64,000 nt of DNA from Pseudobutyrivibrio ruminis DSM 9787 (GTDB lineage: Bacteria; Bacillota; Clostridia; Lachnospirales; Lachnospiraceae), in the NCBI RefSeq assembly GCF_900218035.1, contig NZ_OBMR01000006.1:186001-250000 (forward strand), read 5' to 3'. This document shows, in pieces, positions 34,439-43,945 of this stretch (position 1 is the first letter of the stretch; the number at the start of each line of letters is the position of its first letter). Both the position numbers and the translations under genes were made by a program. Below the pieces are notes generated by a model. That model was not told the origin of the DNA and did not search any database. It saw nothing but the letters and a program-made list of their open reading frames with translations.

Positions 34439-35858
34439 TTTCTTTTACCTCTAAAAAATAATCATACATAGACTTTGCTATAAGTGAAATGTTGTCTGGC
34501 TTTAAGCGGTCGGCGCTAAGCACATATGTGTTGCCGACTCTAGCGCAGCTCATATAGGCTGCCAAATATTTGATAACGTCCTCTCGAGATGGCTGCTTCC
34601 AGCTTGCCATGGCCTCAAGATAATTGTCATAAATATCTTCCAAGCGCATGACACCTGGTGCATTCTTGTAGAGAATGTCGCCACCCATGATGACTGGTCT
34701 GCGAAGAAGCATGGCTTCCTGACCAGCTGTGCCAGTAAGTGTTGCAACACACTGGCAGTTTTTAATAAGAGCAAATGAATCCTCCCATGGGTCGATAAGG
34801 ACAATGTTTGGATATTTCTTAAGCTCCTCGTAGAAGCTATTGTCCCTGCTTCCAAGGAATGAATAGTGCTCCTTTGCGTAAATCAATGTGTCAGCTGGAA
34901 CTGACTTTGCCAAATTGTCCAGGAAGAAAAGCTGCTTTTCATATTTCTGAGCGCAGACAATTGTGGATGCCTCTGGCTGAAGATGCAAAGGATAGTAAAC
35001 AAACTTCTTTGATAAATCTGCCTTGTTGTAATACTTCCTACTCTTTTTATATCTTCTATAAAATTTCCATGGATCAAAGGCTGTCTCGTAGTCCTTGTAG
35101 TACATGTAGTTGCCTTTGTCCAATGTGTGCGGATTGAAGAATCTCTGACGAATCCAAAACAGTGGCAAAATCAAAAAGCTTGGCTTGAACTTTGGCACCT
35201 TGCCTGAGAAGTTCATGAAAGCTGGCTTTGAATGCTTTTCCTCGAAAGAATCTAGATATTCCTCTGCCTGCTTGAGCTGCTCGTCAGTGTATTCTCTGTC
35301 CAGATAATCATCTGGCATGTTGTAAATCATCTCGAATGGTTCGTTCAAGATATAGTGATGAGTCAAATCCATTCCAACGGAACGCATCAGAAGCAACGAA
35401 TAATAATGTGCCCCTAGCTTCTTGCCTACAAGGTATCCTGCATAGCTGAATAATGTAGCAATAACCTCATCAAAGTAAAAATCTATTTTGTATGTGGTGA
35501 ACACATACTCCCAAAATGCGAACAAGCCAGCGGCTGTGTGCACGCAATAATCATAATCTCTATTAATTAAGAATCTATCTGTATAGATGTATTTCCACAT
35601 TGGAGCAGCGTCGTACTTTTTCTCATACTCGCAAAGCTTTTCCAAAGTGAATTCATCCCAATGGGCGTTCATGAAATCTGAAAGGACAACAACAGTAACT
35701 GCATCACCATATTTGCTTTCAACGTACTGCTTCTCTCTGGAATCCAGCACAACAATTACACCATTGGCCTCGCTATCATGTTTTTCTTTTATATCCTTAA
35801 ATATCAATGGGGTGTAGTCGAGGAAGGCCTCGCGCCCCATAAAACATAAGTTAAGCAT
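34431..35858 (-). CDS. Capsule-synthesis-type GT-B transferase (PF05159-like)
   Basis: A 475-aa protein. The C-terminal half (KKFVYYPLHLQPEASTIVCAQ, LIYAKEHYSFLGSRDNSFYEEL, CQCVATLTGTAGQEAMLLRRPVIMGG) matches the pattern of the capsule polysaccharide synthesis family, whose known members are Kdo transferases (KpsC/KpsS) that use CMP-activated keto sugar acids. It is next to legB in the legionaminic block, so it is the best candidate for the transferase of the CMP-nonulosonate. Assignment rests on those motifs and on context. Confidence 0.65.
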   Translation of the reverse strand: MLNLCFMGREAFLDYTPLIFKDIKEKHDSEANGVIVVLDSREKQYVESKYGDAVTVVVLSDFMNAHWDEFTLEKLCEYEKKYDAAPMWKYIYTDRFLINRDYDYCVHTAAGLFAFWEYVFTTYKIDFYFDEVIATLFSYAGYLVGKKLGAHYYSLLLMRSVGMDLTHHYILNEPFEMIYNMPDDYLDREYTDEQLKQAEEYLDSFEEKHSKPAFMNFSGKVPKFKPSFLILPLFWIRQRFFNPHTLDKGNYMYYKDYETAFDPWKFYRRYKKSRKYYNKADLSKKFVYYPLHLQPEASTIVCAQKYEKQLFFLDNLAKSVPADTLIYAKEHYSFLGSRDNSFYEELKKYPNIVLIDPWEDSFALIKNCQCVATLTGTAGQEAMLLRRPVIMGGDILYKNAPGVMRLEDIYDNYLEAMASWKQPSREDVIKYLAAYMSCARVGNTYVLSADRLKPDNISLIAKSMYDYFLEVKENE

Positions 35859-35860
35859 TT

Positions 35861-37309
35861 TTATCTCCTAAAGAAAATTAACTTAGTAAGTATACCACAC
35901 ACTAATACTATGGTAAACAAAGCCAAAGCTGCGGCAACATAGATGTTTTCTATGAGCATGTAGTAAAGCACGCCAGGAATGACGATAGCTAAAAGTGGCA
36001 ACCAGCTGTTCGCGAAAAGCTTCAAGAATGAATAGTTGAACTTTCTTGAAAGCTTAATCATCAAAAGCAATGAGTAAAGTGCATAGCTCATTCCAGTGCC
36101 GATAGCTACCATATTGATGCTTCGCTCTACAAACACAACCAAACCGGTTGAGAAAATCACATTGAAAATGCAAAGTGCAACTGAGTTTGCAATCAATGAT
36201 TTGTTCAGCTTAAGTACGCTGAAAATGTTTCCGAAAAGCATGGTTGTGGAATAGATTGCAACGCCGATGATAAGAATCTGAGTTGCAGGAGTTCCATCTG
36301 TGTACATTGGCATAAACATCTGCACAAAAATCGGCATGATAAAGAATACACAGACACATGCTGCTCCAGAAATAACTGATGTGATGTTAGTGAAATAGCT
36401 AGCTTTTTCAAGGAGCTGCTTTTCATCTTTGTTGGCCCCATACAAATGTGAGACCTTTATATAAAACACCTGGGAAATTGTCTGTGGAACAAGCACCATA
36501 GTGGTGAAGCCCATCAAAGGAACTGAGTAAACTCCCAGGTCTTCTGTAGTCAAAAATCCAAGAATAACGAATTTATCCACGCTTTGAACCAATGTCCAAA
36601 TCAAACTGTTGATTAAAAGTGGAATGCCGCCAATAATCATGACCTTCATATATGAAAAGTCAAAGTTTAGGCGAACTCCCTTAAGTGCATTCTTACGGAA
36701 CATAATAATTCCAAGTAACGCAGATGACATTGTCATGGCGTAAAGGCCGTAGTAACCTACTACGTTTAGTGCAGCAACACCAATTCCGAAGGCAATTATT
36801 GTGCGAAGGAATCCGATGGCTGCTGAATAATTGTATTTTCCATTCATTCTGACTGTGGCATTTGACATATCGTCAAAGCTTTTCAGTAGAATCATGATTG
36901 GGCACATGGCGTAACCAAAGGCATAATAGGCCTGATACTGATCAGCACCAACGCGGCCGCGATAGTAAAAGAAAACCCATGCCTCAAATACCACAAAAAT
37001 GATGAGATAAACCATCAGCATGAATGTGGCTGCTGTGTTTTTGAGTTTGTTTGCTGTTTCATAATCCTTGCGGCCGAGGGCCTGAGGATAATCCCTGTTG
37101 TAGGCGTTGAGCACGCCAAACTGGGCGTAATTCATATATGTCTGAGCAAGTAAGCAGGTGCTGTAAATACCCAGTGGTTTTACTGGAACAAGTGACTTTG
37201 AGTATACGCTAAATATAAATGATATTCCCGAGCAGATAACTGTGGAAATAGTCACTAATATAAAATCTGCACTTTTAATTTTTTCTAGCAGTTTGGTAAG
37301 CATCCTCAT
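35861..37309 (-). CDS. wzx: Polysaccharide flippase (Wzx/MATE-like)
   Basis: A 482-aa membrane protein with about 12-14 helices and the PST/MOP family arrangement (ISFIFSVYSKSLVPVKPLGIYST near the start, SVDKFVILGFLTTEDLGVYSVPLMGF in the middle, which is the conserved Wzx stretch). It moves undecaprenyl-linked repeat units to the outer face. The ATG at 37309, with AAGAAG upstream, gives a 35-bp overlap with the preceding glycosyltransferase gene. Confidence 0.87.
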   Translation of the reverse strand: MRMLTKLLEKIKSADFILVTISTVICSGISFIFSVYSKSLVPVKPLGIYSTCLLAQTYMNYAQFGVLNAYNRDYPQALGRKDYETANKLKNTAATFMLMVYLIIFVVFEAWVFFYYRGRVGADQYQAYYAFGYAMCPIMILLKSFDDMSNATVRMNGKYNYSAAIGFLRTIIAFGIGVAALNVVGYYGLYAMTMSSALLGIIMFRKNALKGVRLNFDFSYMKVMIIGGIPLLINSLIWTLVQSVDKFVILGFLTTEDLGVYSVPLMGFTTMVLVPQTISQVFYIKVSHLYGANKDEKQLLEKASYFTNITSVISGAACVCVFFIMPIFVQMFMPMYTDGTPATQILIIGVAIYSTTMLFGNIFSVLKLNKSLIANSVALCIFNVIFSTGLVVFVERSINMVAIGTGMSYALYSLLLMIKLSRKFNYSFLKLFANSWLPLLAIVIPGVLYYMLIENIYVAAALALFTIVLVCGILTKLIFFRR

Positions 37310-38369
37310 AAATCTTCTTTACTTCTTCCATGTATGTTTCAAAATTATTTAAGTCCTTGGCATGTCTTCTGGCGCCGTCAGACTTCATTCTGTATATCTC
37401 CTGGTTATCCAGGAGCTCATTGATATTGGAAACAAATGCATCTCTATCCACAGGCTTCTTGTCTGTGCCGCATATTTTTCCACAATCATCGTTTACGGTG
37501 GTGAGAAATCCACCAACTTTGCTGACAAGCACAGGCTTGCCAAAGGCCATTGCCTCCACAGCTGCCATTCCGAATCCTTCAAACTTGGAAGGAGCTACAA
37601 GAATCTTTGTCTGGTTCATGTAGATGTATGGATTGTGCTGCATGCCGACCATTATTATATTCTCGGAAAGATTGTATTTTCCAATTAATTCAAGGCACTC
37701 ACTGCCCAAATCGCCACCACCAACAATGATGGCCTTGATATCAGGATGAGTTTCCTTGACCTCTTTTACAATTCTTACAAACTCGTAAGGGTTCTTGTCA
37801 TCTGTGAGATATCCTACGAAAAGCAGGTCAGACTTATACTTTTCCAGCTTGTCTTTTGACATCTCTGTGCCTGGCAAATATCCCTTTTCAAAAATCTTTA
37901 CAGCGTTGAAAGGTGTACCAAGGACCACAGTTTTACCTGCCATCTTGTCCTTGAACCAGGCTTTCTCTTCCACGATTTTGTTTGGAATAATTATCTTTGT
38001 AAAGTTCTTACATGCTCCGCCATAAATCACGGATTTAGGACCAATTTTCTGAACCCATTTTGGCACTGAATAAATGTGGCTGATGATTGGAATGGTGTCA
38101 GTCACCTTTGTGCACATGAGGCTGCAGTCATACTCATAGGCATGAATAATATCTGGCTTTACCTCATCAATTGCCTCTTTGATAGCATTTTCATCAACCT
38201 TTTCAACACCGATGTATTCGATGTCATGCTCCAGCAGCTTTGTCTCAACAGAGCCTGTGGCTGTGAGATACACGCTGTGAATATCTTCTGGCATGGCGTT
38301 GATTATATTAATCGCAACGTTTTCCATGCCACTATAAGTTGATGACTTAGATACATGTAAAACTTTCAT
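37275..38369 (-). CDS. Glycosyltransferase family 4
   Basis: A 364-aa GT-B protein: VLHVSKSSTYSGMENVAINI (acceptor-side loop), LLFVGYLTDDKNPYEFVRIV and ILVAPSKFEGFGMAAVEAMAFGKPVLVS with the E-x7-E motif. It resembles the plus-strand glycosyltransferase at 58494 along its whole length, so the two are paralogues. Substrate unknown. Confidence 0.87.
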   Translation of the reverse strand: MKVLHVSKSSTYSGMENVAINIINAMPEDIHSVYLTATGSVETKLLEHDIEYIGVEKVDENAIKEAIDEVKPDIIHAYEYDCSLMCTKVTDTIPIISHIYSVPKWVQKIGPKSVIYGGACKNFTKIIIPNKIVEEKAWFKDKMAGKTVVLGTPFNAVKIFEKGYLPGTEMSKDKLEKYKSDLLFVGYLTDDKNPYEFVRIVKEVKETHPDIKAIIVGGGDLGSECLELIGKYNLSENIIMVGMQHNPYIYMNQTKILVAPSKFEGFGMAAVEAMAFGKPVLVSKVGGFLTTVNDDCGKICGTDKKPVDRDAFVSNINELLDNQEIYRMKSDGARRHAKDLNNFETYMEEVKKIYEDAYQTARKN

Positions 38370-38398
38370 AGTACTTCTACCCCCGCAAAAAGTTACGT

Positions 38399-39565
38399 TT
38401 ATAGGTTACTATATATTTCTTTCATTACCGCATTTACGTGATTCTTATCGAAATTTTCCATCACGGCTACATTGTGTGAGCCCATGGCTCTGCGATCGAT
38501 TTCAGCTTTGGCCATCATTCGGTCAAGTGCTGTCACAAGTGTGGACGCATCCTTGGAGTCGAAGAGATATCCACCAACGCCTTCTTCAATCAAATCAACG
38601 TTTCCGCGGATACGGCTGCAGACAACTGGCATGCCAACTGACATAGCCTCCATCAGTGCAACAGGAAGTCCTTCCTGATGAGATGGGAACACGTAAATAT
38701 CGCTGGCCGCAAATACATCTGCAACATCGCTTCTAAAGCCAAGCATCTGAATCTGTTCCTGAAGACCAAGTTCGTTAATCTTGTTCTGAAGCTCCTCAGC
38801 GATTTTGCCTCTTCCGGCAATAAGATATTTAATCTTGTAGTCTTTGCCAGCATCCTTCATTTGCTTCAAGGCTTCAAAAACTTCCATGTGATTCTTACGC
38901 GGAATCAACTCTCCCACTGACAATAAAACAGTTGTTTCATCGTCGATGCCAAGCTCTTTTCTGATTCTTTCGCGACCGTCTGCACTGGCTACAAATTTGT
39001 TTGTATCAACGCCAGCACCTGGTACGTAAACCACTTCCTTGGCCTTAAACTTTTGAGCATTTTTATAATCTTCCTGATTGATGGTTATCAACAGGTCGGT
39101 AAATTTACTACAGTACTTTTCCACATTGTAAAACACCAACCAGTTCTTAAGTGGTGCTCCCTTGAAGAAGTGAAAGCCGTGTGCGGCATAGATAACTTTT
39201 GTGCCATAAAGCTTTCTAGCCTTTCTGCATGCCAAACGGCAAATAACTCCCCCTATTGGGGACTGGGTGTGGACAATTTCGTACTTGTTTGTTTCCACTT
39301 CATGCTTCAGCTGTTTGTAAGCCTTTGAAAGCTCTGAAATGTTGAAAATCTTTCTAAGGCTGGCTGTCTCAATCACGCGACAGCCAAGGTCATCAAGTAT
39401 CTTTCTGCGAGCCTTCATAGCCTCCGGTGAAAGTGCGCTATCATCATCTGCCCAACAGCAAGCCACATCTACTGTGTAGCCAAGGTCCTGCAAAATCTTT
39501 ATATTATCAATATTGAATTGAGTCACCATGTATGCAGTGTGTGCATGCATCAAAGCTTTTTTCAT
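38399..39565 (-). CDS. Glycosyltransferase family 4
   Basis: The start is the ATG at 39565 (MKKALMHAHTAYMVTQFN), as the open frame upstream of it overlaps the palindrome and shows no protein-like sequence. The 388-aa enzyme has YAAHGFHFFKGAPL, TVLLSVGELIPRKNHMEVFEAL and IYVFPSHQEGLPVALMEAMSVGMPVV (E-x7-E), typical of GT4 enzymes such as CapM or EpsD. It likely adds the second sugar after the initiating transferase encoded directly upstream at 39667. Confidence 0.87.
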   Translation of the reverse strand: MKKALMHAHTAYMVTQFNIDNIKILQDLGYTVDVACCWADDDSALSPEAMKARRKILDDLGCRVIETASLRKIFNISELSKAYKQLKHEVETNKYEIVHTQSPIGGVICRLACRKARKLYGTKVIYAAHGFHFFKGAPLKNWLVFYNVEKYCSKFTDLLITINQEDYKNAQKFKAKEVVYVPGAGVDTNKFVASADGRERIRKELGIDDETTVLLSVGELIPRKNHMEVFEALKQMKDAGKDYKIKYLIAGRGKIAEELQNKINELGLQEQIQMLGFRSDVADVFAASDIYVFPSHQEGLPVALMEAMSVGMPVVCSRIRGNVDLIEEGVGGYLFDSKDASTLVTALDRMMAKAEIDRRAMGSHNVAVMENFDKNHVNAVMKEIYSNL

Positions 39566-39583
39566 AATCCTAGTCTTTCTCTC

Positions 39584-39667
39584 GGATGTTACACTAACAA
39601 GCAATACACTCTCTTTCAGTCACTAAAATGTTCCTTTCAGAGAGGAATTAGCTTGTTAGTTACATCC
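39584..39667. repeat. Imperfect palindrome between sugar transferase and GT4 genes
   Basis: Arms GGATGTTACACTAACAAGC and GCTTGTTAGTTACATCC pair with few mismatches, with CTCTC/GAGAG further in; total about 84 bp. The right arm reaches the stop codon of the sugar-transferase gene. It lies within the operon, in the same relative position as the other palindromes. Confidence 0.65.
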
Positions 39668-41058
39668 TATTTATTCTTTTGATGCACATTGGCATCTACG
39701 GCTCCTTCGGCAACACCCTCTGTGGCATCCTTTGTAAAGATTACACGAAGGGTCATAAGGATGAGCTGGATGTCCAAAAATACTGAACATTTTTCAACGT
39801 AAATCATATCAAGCTTAAGCTTGTCGTAGGATGTGGTATTGTATTTTCCATATACCTGAGCATAGCCTGTAAGACCAGCTTTTACGTGTGTACGGAAGGC
39901 AAATTCAGGCACATCCTTGATGTATTCTGCAATGATTTCTGGACGTTCTGGACGGGGACCAACAACTGACATCTCACCTTTGAGGATGTTGAAGAACTGT
40001 GGAAGCTCATCAATACGAGTAGCTCTGATAAAATGTCCAATTGGAGTGATTCTATCGTCGTTTTCGCTGGCAAGACGTGCCTTTCCATCCTTTTCTGCGT
40101 CAATAATCATTGAACGGAACTTCATGATTTTGTATTCTTTTCCACCAATAGTGCAGCGAGTCTGTTTATAAAAGACTGGGCCGCCGTCGTAATTGTGGAT
40201 AAGTATAGCTGTCACAAGCATAACTGGTGAAGAAAGAATGATTCCGACAAGGGAAATAAAAATATCACCAAGACGCTTAAGTGTAGCTGAAATGCCATCC
40301 ATTCCAACATTCTTGCAAAGGTAAAGAGGTGTATCGAAAAGGTTAACCTCCTCAGCGCCCTTGATAAGGATGTCTGAAATCTTTGGTGTGAAATATACAC
40401 GCTTATCTGTTGCAAAGCAGGCCTTTACAATGTCGTTTCGGATTTCCGATGGAACATCGTTTACAAGAACTGCATCGTAGTTTTCAAGCTCGCGAATGAT
40501 CTTATCAAGTGGCTCCATGCAACTCATTTCACCAGTAATACGATATTTATCTGCACGACGATTCATCTTACGAACCAGGTCGTTCTGATAATCACCATAG
40601 ATATTTAGAATTGTGAATGGTGGGAACACTGCTCTATAAAGCTTTGTGCTGACATATGTGATAACAAGCACCGCTACAGCATCTGCAATTGTAAGCACGA
40701 TGATGTATGCCAATGTCATCCACATCAACTGCTTGATACGTGTCATCAAAATTACGATGATGAATTCAAGCATGTTTACAAGTCCCATGGCGATAGCCTG
40801 AGACATTGTAAGGATTGATATTCTTCCACTTCCGATATTGAAGCCTTTGAATGTGTTAATCATGAGAACTGTCAAAACCACATAAAGGCCAATCATTAAA
40901 TAGTTACCGATACTCAAGAATCGCTGTGACATAAGCATCTGTAAACGCATATACCACATAACGCCAAAGAGCGTGGCTAGTACTGCGACTAAAACCACGC
41001 TACTTACGAAGCGAAACATTCTTTTGCCAGTTTCTATATTTCTTACGTTATGATTCAT
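39667..41058 (-). CDS. Polyprenyl glycosylphosphotransferase (second initiating enzyme)
   Basis: A 463-aa protein with the same layout as the product of 14782-16140: four or five N-terminal helices, a soluble CoA-binding-like segment, and a C-terminal catalytic domain with PVFYKQTRCTIGGKEYKIMKFRSM, RATRIDELPQFFNILKGEMSVVGPRPERPE and GLTGYAQVYGKYN. It transfers a sugar phosphate to undecaprenyl phosphate. Having two such enzymes suggests two different repeat units or two acceptors. Confidence 0.9.
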   Translation of the reverse strand: MNHNVRNIETGKRMFRFVSSVVLVAVLATLFGVMWYMRLQMLMSQRFLSIGNYLMIGLYVVLTVLMINTFKGFNIGSGRISILTMSQAIAMGLVNMLEFIIVILMTRIKQLMWMTLAYIIVLTIADAVAVLVITYVSTKLYRAVFPPFTILNIYGDYQNDLVRKMNRRADKYRITGEMSCMEPLDKIIRELENYDAVLVNDVPSEIRNDIVKACFATDKRVYFTPKISDILIKGAEEVNLFDTPLYLCKNVGMDGISATLKRLGDIFISLVGIILSSPVMLVTAILIHNYDGGPVFYKQTRCTIGGKEYKIMKFRSMIIDAEKDGKARLASENDDRITPIGHFIRATRIDELPQFFNILKGEMSVVGPRPERPEIIAEYIKDVPEFAFRTHVKAGLTGYAQVYGKYNTTSYDKLKLDMIYVEKCSVFLDIQLILMTLRVIFTKDATEGVAEGAVDANVHQKNK

Positions 41059-41068
41059 AATACTCCTA

Positions 41069-43924
41069 CTAGAAACTCTTATTCATGTCTACATATCCTT
41101 TGATACCTGGAACCGAACCCTTGCTTGAGTACTGCCAGATATTCTTTCTGCCAGAATATGTACATTGTGTATTGTATTGTGCAATCCATACGCTACATGA
41201 GCCTGGAATTGAATTTGCATCCATTAGGCTAACCATCCAGTTCTTACTGCAGTAGACACCTGCTTTATAGCCAGATGACTGAACTGTTGAAACGAATGCG
41301 TTAAGAATTGCCATTCGCTGAGCTGTTGAAAGTGAGCCCTGTCCACGTACCTTATCCTCCATATCAATGAAGATTGGGTATGAACATCCGCCTGCCTTCT
41401 GAGCCATAGCTACTGCCATTGATGCTTCCTGAACAGCCTCTGCCTCGTTGAGAGCAGTTGAGTAAATGTAAACACCTACGCTTACTCCATTTGCTTTTGC
41501 TCCAGACATATTCTTGTAGAAATATGGATCCTCGTGGAGCTGTCCATCATACATTCCTCTGTATCCGCAACGAATGATAGCAAATGAAACTGCTGACTTA
41601 GCCTGTGACCAGTCGATGTTTGTCTGATACTTAGAAACATCAATACCTGTTCCCTTGTTTGCTAAAACGCCATCTGTTCCGAAATCGTAGCTAACACCCT
41701 GGATTACCTGAGTGCCTGTTACCTTATTACCGTTCTTGTCGAAGTAGAATGTATTTCCATCAATTGACTGCCAACCATAGTATGTATAGCTAGCTTCTTT
41801 GTAATAGAACTTTTTGCCTTTTTCGTAATCAGCTGCAGTTGCTTCTTTTGTACACTGCTCATCAACATAGAGCTGGTTGCCAGCTGCATCCTTAAGCTTT
41901 TCTGTTGAATCACCTTTGCTTGTTCCAAATCCGGATACTGAATAAGTAACTGATAAAGTATTATCTGTAACTCCATCAGAGAATTTTGCTACACCTTTAA
42001 GTGTATAATCACCATCTTTAGTAGCCTTAAATGTACCCTTTCCACTTGTCAAAGTAACTGCTGTTCCATTAACTGTAACTGAATTAACATTAGCTGAAGC
42101 TACAATTGTGAATGTACCAGCAGAGTAACTCATATCAAGAGATGCTTCTTCTTTTGTTGTGGAAGTTGTTGTTTTCTTGTATGTAAATGTAACAGTTACA
42201 TCACTTGTACCAACTTTCCCCTCTACAGGCGTTTTTGAAGTCAATGTATAGCCATTGATAGTTGGAGCTTCATACTTATATGATGCACCTTCTTCTTTTG
42301 TTTCTGTGATTGCATTGTATCCAGAAATTGCATTTCCTGATTCATCTACATACTTAACGGTTATAGTATGTGTTTTTGGAGTTACCGGAGTTTGCTCTTG
42401 TACGTCTTTAGTATACTTGAATGTTATTGTAACATCTGCAGTAACTACGCCGGATGTCTCTCCTGATACAGATGAGTATGTATAACCATCTATCTTTGGA
42501 GCACTGACCGAATAGCTTGCGCCCTCTTCCTTAGTCTCTACAGAAGCACCTTGAATGCTTTTTCCGTCGGTATCAACATAATTAACTGTAACAGTGTAAG
42601 TCTTTTTTTGCTCGGACTGATTATCTTTATTTGCTTTATCAGTTCCTGACGAATTATTCTGTTCTGTATCATCAACTGTAGCAACCTGCATAGCTTTTGT
42701 CATAACAGCATCATAATAATCAAGTTTATTTGCTGCAGCGACAAAACCTTTTGTCTTCAGATAACGGGATGTTGATTTGATTACATCGTGTGTTACCTTC
42801 TTTACTCCACCTGTTTTTTCAGTTGCTTTACTTCCATTTGTTGTATTCTTTGGTGCAACTGCTTCAGCTTGCTTTACCTGGCCTGAACCATTTTCTACTT
42901 TCTTTGATTCTACAAACTCTACTGTATCTGTGAGCTTGTTCTCTACAGGTACATCAGCTGCGGCAGCTTTCTGTCCATCTTCAGAAGCCACATCCTTCTT
43001 AATCTGTTTTGTGATTTCCTTCTGAACCTTGAACTCTACCTTGTCCTTTACATTAGCCGCAATATTGTATGTTGCTGGCTCATAACTAACTTCTGTGTCT
43101 AAGTCGTTTACTAAGCAAAGTACATAGTCACCAGGCTCCATGTCTGTCTGAGTGATTACACCATCCATATCATCGTCCGTATAGACGGTGCCCTCTGCTT
43201 CATTAACAGCTACTGTATATGCCTGAACAGCGGTCTCTTTATCAAGATACAAAAGATATAGTGGATCTGTGCTGATATCTCCTGTCTGTGTCTCAACCAC
43301 ATCACCGTTTTCATCTGTTACAGTGACTGCTGCATTTCTATCCTGAAGAACCTGCATCACCTGGAATGAGTTATTAGGTATATTCAATGTAGCCTCATTA
43401 CTAGCGGCCTGTTGGCCTGTTTCTTCAGATTTTTCCTCATCCTTAGAGAAGTCTATTTCCTCTCCATCTGTAGGAAGTTCTTCGCCTTCTCCTGTGCTTT
43501 CTTCTTTATCCTCAGTAGAAAAATCATAGTCTTTTGTATATTCAGCAATCTGAGCATCAATGTCCTTGATAGCATCTACATAAGATTGAAGTCCATCAGC
43601 GTTTTCTTCTGTTATAAGCTTTACATTAAAAGGAATTCCTGTGATAGGATTATCATTTTCATCTGAGATGTAAATTGTCAAATCCTTCTCTAATGATTCA
43701 CTTGTAATTTTTACATTAACAAATTCTGGGATATAGACATCGTTGTTGGACGCTTCCTCTGTGACCTCTACAACCTCAACTGGCTCCTCATCTTCAGATA
43801 CCAAATTGTAAATGCCATATCCACCAGCCCCTGCCGCTGTAACACCAACAGCACTGGCAACAGCAATACTTGCTGCTTTATGCGATGCTATAAAGAGTTT
43901 TACACTCTCCCATATTTCTTCCAT
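41069..43924 (-). CDS. Cell-surface GH25 lysozyme with MucBP-type repeats
   Basis: The ATG at 43924 (MEEIWESVKLF) has GGGAG 8 nt upstream. The 951-aa protein has an N-terminal membrane helix (about residues 17-40), an acidic region, two MucBP-like repeats (TVTVNYVDTDGKSIQGASV and TITVKYVDESGNAISGYNA, each with EGASY), an immunoglobulin-like segment, one choline-binding-like repeat (GWQSIDGNTFYFDKNGNKV) and a C-terminal GH25 muramidase (GTGIDVSKYQTNIDW ... FAIIRCGY ... YPIFIDMED) of about 200 residues. It probably cuts or binds peptidoglycan to let the polysaccharide be anchored or exported. It interrupts the sugar genes. Confidence 0.85.
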   Translation of the reverse strand: MEEIWESVKLFIASHKAASIAVASAVGVTAAGAGGYGIYNLVSEDEEPVEVVEVTEEASNNDVYIPEFVNVKITSESLEKDLTIYISDENDNPITGIPFNVKLITEENADGLQSYVDAIKDIDAQIAEYTKDYDFSTEDKEESTGEGEELPTDGEEIDFSKDEEKSEETGQQAASNEATLNIPNNSFQVMQVLQDRNAAVTVTDENGDVVETQTGDISTDPLYLLYLDKETAVQAYTVAVNEAEGTVYTDDDMDGVITQTDMEPGDYVLCLVNDLDTEVSYEPATYNIAANVKDKVEFKVQKEITKQIKKDVASEDGQKAAAADVPVENKLTDTVEFVESKKVENGSGQVKQAEAVAPKNTTNGSKATEKTGGVKKVTHDVIKSTSRYLKTKGFVAAANKLDYYDAVMTKAMQVATVDDTEQNNSSGTDKANKDNQSEQKKTYTVTVNYVDTDGKSIQGASVETKEEGASYSVSAPKIDGYTYSSVSGETSGVVTADVTITFKYTKDVQEQTPVTPKTHTITVKYVDESGNAISGYNAITETKEEGASYKYEAPTINGYTLTSKTPVEGKVGTSDVTVTFTYKKTTTSTTKEEASLDMSYSAGTFTIVASANVNSVTVNGTAVTLTSGKGTFKATKDGDYTLKGVAKFSDGVTDNTLSVTYSVSGFGTSKGDSTEKLKDAAGNQLYVDEQCTKEATAADYEKGKKFYYKEASYTYYGWQSIDGNTFYFDKNGNKVTGTQVIQGVSYDFGTDGVLANKGTGIDVSKYQTNIDWSQAKSAVSFAIIRCGYRGMYDGQLHEDPYFYKNMSGAKANGVSVGVYIYSTALNEAEAVQEASMAVAMAQKAGGCSYPIFIDMEDKVRGQGSLSTAQRMAILNAFVSTVQSSGYKAGVYCSKNWMVSLMDANSIPGSCSVWIAQYNTQCTYSGRKNIWQYSSKGSVPGIKGYVDMNKSF

Positions 43925-43945
43925 TTTATTATCTCCCAATAAAAT

